Origin: Prostheceraeus crozeri
Lineage: Eukaryota > Platyhelminthes > Polycladida > Euryleptidae
Reading direction: 5' to 3'
DNA length: 64,000 nucleotides
NCBI GenBank assembly: GCA_907163375.1
Contig: CAJQUW010004751.1
Span: 181,001-245,000, forward strand
The first letter of the stretch is position 1. Every line of letters starts with the position of its first letter. A program made the position numbers and the translations under genes. Positions 58,324-64,000 of the stretch are shown one piece after another. The notes under the pieces are model-generated. The model did not search any database and was not told where the DNA came from. It saw only the letters and a list, made by a program, of their open reading frames with translations.

Positions 58324-59656
58324 CAGAAATAGGTAAAATCAAATCACTTTGAATGTAAAGGTGTTGTTCATGTTTATCAAGTGTCATTGGTGTTTCTATA
58401 CCAATCGTATGCGCAGCAGCAAACACAGTTTGTAGCATTGAAAAGCCAAAGAGTTTTTTCAAATTTTTACTCAATTGACATTGAATGTCATCACCCAGTT
58501 TCAGAACAACGCGTTGTTTTTCAATTGAAAACGAAATGTGGTGTGTCTTTACATCATATTTACTTTTCATCACATGCTTCAACTTCTGTTGTATATAAGG
58601 ATTTACTACATGAATGAAGCTTTCAACTGTATGATATAGACGCGGCATTATATTGATAGCAACTTTAGATTCTTCATAAGACTGGTAAATTTTCTTGATG
58701 CGATCGCCATAGATGTCCACCCACCATTCATCATTAACTGAATCAGCTTTAGTGTGATATTCATGAGAACCATACACCACACCGCTTCCAATAATAGGCG
58801 TATAATGTCTTACAAAATGACGCAAGGTTGGAGAGAAATAAACTGTAAGTTTGTCATTATATTTCTGAATAACCAACTTATTTTTGTCCGCCATAATTTT
58901 CTCTCCATACTTCTTACCCACAGTCTCATTCCATCGTTTTACTAACTCAATAAGTGATAAAGGTTGAACACCACGCTTTTTCAAAATGATGCGTTCTTCA
59001 CATTCTACAACATCTTCATCAAATATTTTAAATCTATAATGAAATTTGTTGATTCGAGTTGAATAAACTTTTTTAACATTTGCAGTAGCAATTGACGTTA
59101 GATGTAGTCCATGACCAAAACCAAGATGTGGATAGAATTCACTATCCAACCTCAGCGTAAGACCTTTAGTAAAAGAATGAAAGCGGAGGAACTGTCTCCC
59201 ACTCCAATGATAGATAGTAAACTCATAAGCTTTCTGATTTTTATTCTTCATGATGGAAGTATTACCACTGTTGAATGCCTTAATAATTTTCTCATTCCCA
59301 AATGGCTCATAAGAATCTGATTTTATCTGAATCCATTCATAGTTCCACTTTCCATCTGATGTTAAATTGTATGGGAACTGAAATGCATTATTCATCGTTA
59401 TTCCATCATGGGTGCGAGGAGTCAATATCATTTCTTCCAAATCATTCACATTCTGAATATTGCTATCATAGCAAATACTAGAAACGCCAACTTCCCATTC
59501 ACCTTCTAAATGCAGTGGCCGATTTAATTCTACTCGATAGTCTGATGGTTTATTTTTGGGAAATTTATTCATAGAAGCATTACTGGGCAAGTAGATTAGA
59601 AACGAGTCCTTATTTTCACTTTCCATATTATTCACATTGGAAAAATATATTAGCAT
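58292..59656 (-). CDS. WEVGV-family protein, long (454 residues)
   Basis: Near the start it has SFLIYLPSNASMNKFPKN, then LHLEGEWEVGVSSICY at about residues 50-65. This N-terminal signature (x-L-P-S-N-x-S-M ... L-x-G-x-WEVG) is, from memory, common to uncharacterised proteins that accompany family-B polymerases in invertebrate genomes. The rest alternates predicted beta strands and loops without a known motif. A second possible start is the ATG at 59626. The layout of many short strands and the genomic company suggest a structural (virion) protein, but no jelly-roll signature can be read by eye. It is adjacent to and runs in the same direction as two related frames. Confidence 0.6.
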   Translation of the reverse strand: MLIYFSNVNNMESENKDSFLIYLPSNASMNKFPKNKPSDYRVELNRPLHLEGEWEVGVSSICYDSNIQNVNDLEEMILTPRTHDGITMNNAFQFPYNLTSDGKWNYEWIQIKSDSYEPFGNEKIIKAFNSGNTSIMKNKNQKAYEFTIYHWSGRQFLRFHSFTKGLTLRLDSEFYPHLGFGHGLHLTSIATANVKKVYSTRINKFHYRFKIFDEDVVECEERIILKKRGVQPLSLIELVKRWNETVGKKYGEKIMADKNKLVIQKYNDKLTVYFSPTLRHFVRHYTPIIGSGVVYGSHEYHTKADSVNDEWWVDIYGDRIKKIYQSYEESKVAINIMPRLYHTVESFIHVVNPYIQQKLKHVMKSKYDVKTHHISFSIEKQRVVLKLGDDIQCQLSKNLKKLFGFSMLQTVFAAAHTIGIETPMTLDKHEQHLYIQSDLILPISVGEKKRIHFT

Positions 59657-59665
59657 ACTTTTGCA

Positions 59666-60481
59666 TTAACTCTTCATTCGGAAATGGAGTGTAATACTTG
59701 TCACAGCATCTTTATGAAAAGGAATCAACGCACCAGCATCATCATAAATGGCAATATCAATTTGTGGGATGTAGTTTGATTTCAGCTTTGTATAATGCAC
59801 TTTCTTGAAAGTATGCTCAGATAAAATACTGCAGCTTTTTGGCTGGTATGGTATCATTGCTAGCAATGGAGCTTCAACATCTCCCACACGTACATCTTCA
59901 CCAATATTGGAATATATCTGAAAATAGTTAATACGACGCGATAGCGACATGTCTGCGCTAGCTTTGGTTACAGTACCACTTTTAAAGATATTTTGATCAA
60001 AACCCAAAATGTCCATTAGAGTTTTATCCATAATTAGTTCAATACCTTTTCCATTTATAGTGAGAGACAAAGTACCTTCTTTTTCAGAAAATGAAATATG
60101 TTGCTCATTAATCACTTCATTTAAATAATCTACAACCAATTTAACCGAAGTAATAATGCGAGGCATCAACACTCTTGTTTCATGTAAGAAGCCACCAAAA
60201 GGCTCTACACACTTTCTGTATAAAGATACGGCCCATTCTGTATCAAATTGATTTGACCTTTCACATGGTAAATGTTGCATATCAGATTTTCCATGAACAG
60301 CTGCAGAACGATGTCGTAAGAACTGATGAAAATCTTTTGAACAAACTAATACTAGATCATCATCATTTAATTTGCTTATTGCAATATGATTAGATGATTT
60401 AATATAAGTCAATGTTGCCACTTGTTTGTCATCAACTCGAAGGAGATAATTAAATTTCTTCAATAATGTTTCAGGAGTCAT
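59666..60481 (-). CDS. WEVGV-family protein, C-terminal-type (271 residues)
   Basis: Begins MTPETLLKKFNYLLRVDD. It resembles the second half of the 454-residue neighbour: KDFHQFLRHRSA aligns with PTLRHFVRHYTP, KCVEPFGGFLHETRVLMPRI with the region around NIMPRLYHTVESF, and the end has IPQIDIAIYDDAG and LHFRMKS, the usual tail of the family. Its start overlaps the stop of the preceding frame by four bases, an arrangement unusual for animal genes and more like compact virus genomes. The function is unknown; a structural role is a guess. Confidence 0.6.
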   Translation of the reverse strand: MTPETLLKKFNYLLRVDDKQVATLTYIKSSNHIAISKLNDDDLVLVCSKDFHQFLRHRSAAVHGKSDMQHLPCERSNQFDTEWAVSLYRKCVEPFGGFLHETRVLMPRIITSVKLVVDYLNEVINEQHISFSEKEGTLSLTINGKGIELIMDKTLMDILGFDQNIFKSGTVTKASADMSLSRRINYFQIYSNIGEDVRVGDVEAPLLAMIPYQPKSCSILSEHTFKKVHYTKLKSNYIPQIDIAIYDDAGALIPFHKDAVTSITLHFRMKS

Positions 60482-61062
60482 GTTGTCTTTCTTGGCTTAA
60501 TCACAATCTTCTTCACCAACGTCTTCTCATTTCTTGGAATAAGATCTACATAATAAGCTTCCTCTCGATATATTAACTGTTTATGACCACTTATGTGGTA
60601 ATTAACGTTAAAATTATCATAGCTTGTTAAGGCGCTAGCGAGGTAGCCTAAATCATTTCTTAAACTTGGACTTAAACCAACAATCCAATCTTTCTCAACT
60701 ACATGATGTACATAATTATAATCATCATTGTGCGGAGTAAATTGGACAATATGTTTACACGCTTTATTCAAGAAATCATATATAAACTTTTTACATGATA
60801 AGAGATCTTTCTTTGGCCACTGTGGAATGTATACTCGGCACCCCTTTTCACATTGATAAGCAGCTGTACGCCTCATATTAATAGTCATCACCTCATGATC
60901 AAAAGTATAGACACAGTTGCTATAAACAAGTTGAGTGACACCCACTTCCCAATTCCCATTTAGCTGTTGTGCATGATCAATGGGAGTAGAAAAGAGTGCG
61001 GCTCGATTGCTAGTAAATCTCTTTGTAGCCGCATTGCTAAGCAAAATATGATAAAACGACAT
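60478..61062 (-). CDS. WEVGV-family protein, N-terminal-type (194 residues)
   Basis: The first true ATG is at 61062 (MSFYHILLSNAATKRF); the frame is open to 61083. LNGNWEVGVTQLVYSN at about residues 38-53 is the family signature. Cysteine-containing words EKGCRVYIPQWPKK and the tail VKKIVIKPRK follow. It is paralogous to the N-terminal part of the 454-residue protein. The ATG lies only 35 bases from the ATG of the divergent gene at 61098, so the two must share control sequences or use distant leaders. Confidence 0.6.
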   Translation of the reverse strand: MSFYHILLSNAATKRFTSNRAALFSTPIDHAQQLNGNWEVGVTQLVYSNCVYTFDHEVMTINMRRTAAYQCEKGCRVYIPQWPKKDLLSCKKFIYDFLNKACKHIVQFTPHNDDYNYVHHVVEKDWIVGLSPSLRNDLGYLASALTSYDNFNVNYHISGHKQLIYREEAYYVDLIPRNEKTLVKKIVIKPRKTT

Positions 61063-61097
61063 TTTTATATTGCTAATCTGCAACTTTGCATAACATC

Positions 61098-61454
61098 ATG
61101 AAGACTTGGATTTTGGACTCTCTACAATATATCAGAGTTGATCGTGATGGAAACGTACATTTCAAAAATTCTCATGGTCATACATCAAGAGGAATTACAT
61201 TAACATGGCGACAATTTGTCAACCTCAATGATATCATGAGGGATTTGGAATATTTTGAAACATTAAGATTCATCTCCTTGGGTGATCAAGTTTGGCTTCA
61301 ACATTACAGAAATGAAATTCAAATCTACCATTCTCATTCCGCAAACTGTTTCTCATTTCGCAAATACAATTGGGAGAAGTATAGAAGATACATACATCAC
61401 TCCATCATGACATTTATTCGTCGTGAGTTCATCGCCCTACTATGCAAATCTTAA
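61098..61454 (+). CDS. Small protein sharing the N-terminal module of the TBP-like protein
   Basis: 118 residues from the ATG at 61098 (the open frame begins at 61086 with no ATG). It contains LDSLQYIRVDRDGNVHFKN, ITLTWRQFVNLNDIM and, after a spacer, VWLQHYRNEIQIYHS and FSFRKYNWEKYRRYI, that is, two similar strand-strand-helix halves. The same module forms residues 1-110 of the next gene. The pattern of short strands followed by a (L/F)-T-W-x-x-(F/W)-helix is faintly like the PC4/Sub1 single-stranded-DNA-binding coactivator, but this is weak. Likely a recent tandem duplicate that lacks the TBP part. Confidence 0.6.
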   Translation: MKTWILDSLQYIRVDRDGNVHFKNSHGHTSRGITLTWRQFVNLNDIMRDLEYFETLRFISLGDQVWLQHYRNEIQIYHSHSANCFSFRKYNWEKYRRYIHHSIMTFIRREFIALLCKS

Positions 61455-61476
61455 TCAGATATGATTACCACGCACC

Positions 61477-62229
61477 ATGAGTTGGAAATTAGATTCCCTA
61501 CAACATATTGAAACGGATCATGATCGAAACGTCTATTTCAAAGATTCAACTGGAAATGTGAGAAGAGAGTTTGTTTTATCTTATCGTCATTTTCAATCTC
61601 TACATCATATCATGAAGGACTTGAAATACTTCTATATGAAAAGACATTCACGTATTGGAAATCGCATCTGGCTGCGCGTCAACAATCGGCGAATTCAACT
61701 CTATCATTCCCAACTTCATACTAACTTCACATTTCATCAAGGTAGTTGGGAAAAGTATAAAAGGAAGGTACATCGCTCAATTTACTCATTCTTTCATCAT
61801 GAAGCGCATCGCTACACCATCGTCAACATTCTCCGTCGCTTCAGACTCTACACCAAAATCGATCTCACAACATTACGCCAACAGCTTCCAAACAGCAAGT
61901 ATTACCCGGGCCGTCCTCAAATGTTAGTGGTGAAGATGAACAATTCACGGAATCTTCAACTCTTCCCAAATGGGACTGTACAGATTCTCGGCGCCCTTTC
62001 TCATTCATCGGCGCAGTCAATGCGCTTAGAGCTACAGAGACTACTACGTCGGATATGGAAGAGGGAGAGGTGTGTGATGTCGAATCTGACTGTGGACAAT
62101 ATGGTGATCTCTACTCAATTGAGTGACAGTCTATCATTTTTGAAGATTCGTACCAGCAGTTACAGTTTGTGTTATGAACCCGAACTTTTTCCTGCAGCTC
62201 TCATTAGTTGTTGGTTGCCTGTGCATTGA
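61477..62229 (+). CDS. TATA-binding-protein-like protein of the virus-like element
   Basis: 250 residues. Residues 1-110 are the module also found in the preceding gene. Residues about 114-196 align with the first TBP repeat: KIDLTTLRQQLPNSKYYPGR against [20 protein letters not shown], then LQLFPNGTVQILGALSHSSA against [20 protein letters not shown]. Residues about 201-244 align with the start of the second repeat: VDNMVISTQLSD against IQNMVGSCDVKF, and SSYSLCYEPELFPAALI against HQQFSSYEPELFPGLIY. TBP binds the TATA box and nucleates transcription complexes in the nucleus; a viral version could direct transcription from the element's own TATA promoters. The end of the second repeat is not covered by this frame, so the gene may be eroded there. 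TBP relatives are known in giant viruses and asfarviruses. Confidence 0.75.
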   Translation: MSWKLDSLQHIETDHDRNVYFKDSTGNVRREFVLSYRHFQSLHHIMKDLKYFYMKRHSRIGNRIWLRVNNRRIQLYHSQLHTNFTFHQGSWEKYKRKVHRSIYSFFHHEAHRYTIVNILRRFRLYTKIDLTTLRQQLPNSKYYPGRPQMLVVKMNNSRNLQLFPNGTVQILGALSHSSAQSMRLELQRLLRRIWKRERCVMSNLTVDNMVISTQLSDSLSFLKIRTSSYSLCYEPELFPAALISCWLPVH

Positions 62230-62321
62230 TCGTCTCAGGTAGTGTTCTTTTGATATCGGCTTAATCCAATACGAATATATGAGGCACGGTTCGCTTGAAC
62301 GATGGGTGCACGAATTTCGCT

Positions 62322-62513
62322 TCAGCAGTCAATCAAATCATAAATAGTATATCCACTCTTAAACTCTTTCATATCAGTCCGTTGTTCATCCGTATTGTAA
62401 AAGCCAAAGACATCCATAAAACAACATAACTGCGCATAAATTGATCCGAAGCAAAATCGTTTGTAGGGTGGACCAGGATGACTCACACCATTTACACGTA
62501 AAGCAATTTTCAC
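62322..62513 (-). CDS. Small unknown protein (63 residues)
   Basis: Starts MKIALRVNGVSHPGPPYK and ends TIYDLIDC; Cys/Phe-rich middle (RFCFGSIYAQLCCFMDVFGF). No known domain. ATATAAAG on the minus strand at 62545-62552 is about 32 bases before the ATG, matching the short-leader layout of other genes in this element. It could also be chance. Confidence 0.4.
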   Translation of the reverse strand: MKIALRVNGVSHPGPPYKRFCFGSIYAQLCCFMDVFGFYNTDEQRTDMKEFKSGYTIYDLIDC

Positions 62514-62599
62514 TTAACTGATTGTGTTTAAAATTGAAAATTCTCTTTATATTACCATTAATGCATCATTTTCCAACCAATAGAACCCAAATCCAATCT

Positions 62600-64000
62600 C
62601 GTGACAAACCCAAATAGAAGACCGTTGCAATCGATTTCTAGATAATACACAAATCAATACCATCCTCATCCAAAAGTACATACACTTCTCACTTAATCAT
62701 TACGTCTTTAACATCGACACCAACTTCAACTGACATTAATATAAAACATCCCGACCTTACCCAGAACCTACACATAACATATATTGCCATCCTAAACAAA
62801 CCATTTTCTTCTCCTACAAACAAATTCAACACACCTCAAAACCAAAACTAACCAACAATTAATAACACCTCTAAATTTTCTCCTTCATTTAACATCCATC
62901 CATATATTACCTATTCCCATACCATTTCAATTTCCACATTCATCTTAATTTAAAAACATATAATCCATAATATATATCATCTATATTACATTATACAATA
63001 ATGCTCACAACCACCCCAATGAAACTACCTCCCATATTTTCTAACTAAAATAACCAATTTCAAATTCACACACGTACCATAGTACACACTTCTCATCCAT
63101 CCATCCATATTTGCATCATAACCATACAATCATCCCCAACTAACCCGTTTTCATTTTATATCATCACAAATTTACAATCTAGCATAAATTTATATACATC
63201 TTAAAATTATCGTACAATACATAACCTCCATAACAATTACAAAACCATATCAAAACAAACATAATTCTAAAAACTTCAAAACCTATATCACCACCTCAAA
63301 CAATATCACCCCCATAAATCTTATTCTTCAGGACAAACCCCAACCATCAACTTACCCCCCAATACACATAACTACACTAATCTACATTAAACCATTAAAC
63401 CATAATATTTCATCACATCCTCATTATCTTTCCCCAACATCCTACTACCCTCTACACCATACAAAAAAAATTATACATATGATGCCCCTTTACCCATAAT
63501 CAACGCCCACTGCACTTATCTTCCAAAATAACAATAAACATATATGGCATCCCCCCACAAGCCCCACCCACAACCCAAAAACATCCCAAATTTCAGCCCA
63601 TTATCAATTACAACCCCCCTAACCTGCAACCCCTTCATAACAATTCATCTAACAACCACGATAATTGCCCCCGCATCAACCATACCTCCACCATCACAAT
63701 CACAGCACCCGCAAAATAAAACTTTCAAACATACCCACCAAATACCACATCAAAAACCCCCAACCTACCCTCACCCATAAAAACCATATATCAATCGTCA
63801 CTTAAAAGCAACCCTCCCAACCCCCATTTCCCTAACATCCCCCCCCACTCCCATTCCCCATCCACTCTTAAACCAACATTCCATACTACTTATCACTACC
63901 CCCACCCCCTTATAACACATCTACATCATACCTCCCGCAACAAACAATTTTCTTCCTCCAACATTCCCCACGCATTTCAAACCTCAATTGCCTTACCCAT
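62600..64000. other. G-depleted stretch
   Basis: The + strand has almost no G: by hand count about 29 G in the last 1,000 bases, with several 60-base lines having none, while C stays abundant. About 18 of those 29 G are followed by C. No gene is credible here; the frame at 63544-63780 exists because stop codons containing G are absent. Confidence 0.85.

Larger units (their letters stand above)
48661..62560. mobile_element. Virus-like element with family-B DNA polymerase and TBP-like gene (fossil)
   Basis: Eleven or more tightly packed frames on both strands, several with TATA boxes and short leaders, surround a family-B DNA polymerase of the kind found in virus-like elements of invertebrate genomes. 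Recognised parts are the polymerase, a conserved family of unknown, perhaps structural, proteins and a TBP-like protein. No integrase, packaging ATPase, maturation protease or double-jelly-roll capsid gene was recognised, so the family is unclassified, and the right end may lie outside the window. The left end is placed after the inverted repeat at 48531-48660, but no terminal repeats or target duplication were established. Most frames look whole, with about two breaks visible overall, which suggests a fairly recent integration. Confidence 0.65.

Noticed and set aside
48661-62560. Calling the element a Polinton/Maverick
   Set aside because: Polymerase alone is not enough; integrase, ATPase, protease and capsid genes were not recognised and no 6-bp target duplication was found.
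63544-63780. 78-residue frame in the G-poor stretch
   Set aside because: Lack of G removes TAG and TGA stops; the Pro/His/Thr-rich peptide is a composition artefact.

Overview
The window looks like an animal nuclear genome, most likely a marine invertebrate, with a deuterostome such as an echinoderm, hemichordate or cephalochordate favoured but not proven. The grounds are AT-rich intergenic DNA, introns with GT..AG borders, a secreted PAN/C-type-lectin gene, a C2H2 zinc-finger exon, frequent taggcctac words, and a dense mix of Tc1/mariner, pogo/Tigger, piggyBac, hAT-like, CR1/L2-like LINE and Penelope-like copies. No rRNA, tRNA or CRISPR array was found.

Layout. 0-5 kb: a deleted Tc1-like element, a Tigger/pogo-like element, the last exon of a zinc-finger gene and a 643-bp MITE. 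7.8-18.7 kb: a 2.72-kb segment present three times in tandem; the first copy carries a nearly whole piggyBac transposon whose empty TTAA site survives in the other two. 19-29 kb: non-coding DNA with LINE tails, hairpins and a Penelope-like fragment. 29.8-30.6 kb: the clearest host gene, a secreted PAN + C-type-lectin-like protein. 30.6-35.1 kb: nested repeats, including two hAT-type elements each with a perfect 8-bp target duplication and a foldback element. 35.4-36.9 kb: a decayed piggyBac transposase with an apparent intron. 39.7-43.2 kb: a pogo-like element with a second element nested in it. 45.4-46.4 kb: mariner debris. 46.5-48.7 kb: tandem repeats with long C tracts whose polarity flips at the end.

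About 48.7-62.6 kb is the most unusual part: a compact virus-like element, treated here as a fossil, with at least eleven ORFs. It has a family-B DNA polymerase (zinc fingers, exonuclease and DTDS motifs), a coiled-coil protein, two small proteins in repeated promoter-ORF-terminator cassettes, a group of related proteins of a conserved unknown family on the minus strand, and a protein whose C-terminal part closely resembles TATA-binding protein. Several genes have a TATA box just upstream with a short leader. Three genes are followed by an exactly repeated 141-bp block that opens with a 6-bp-stem, 4-nt-loop, ACC-flanked hairpin of the kind that ends replication-dependent histone mRNAs; the polymerase gene has an ordinary AATAAA signal instead. 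No integrase, packaging ATPase, protease or recognisable double-jelly-roll capsid gene was seen, so Polinton membership is unproven, and the element may run past the right edge.

The + strand is poor in C near the left of this element (about 50.0-50.8 kb) and almost free of G beyond its right side (62.6-64.0 kb). Opposite skews at the two ends are what strand-displacement, protein-primed replication with deamination of the displaced strand would leave, though other explanations remain.
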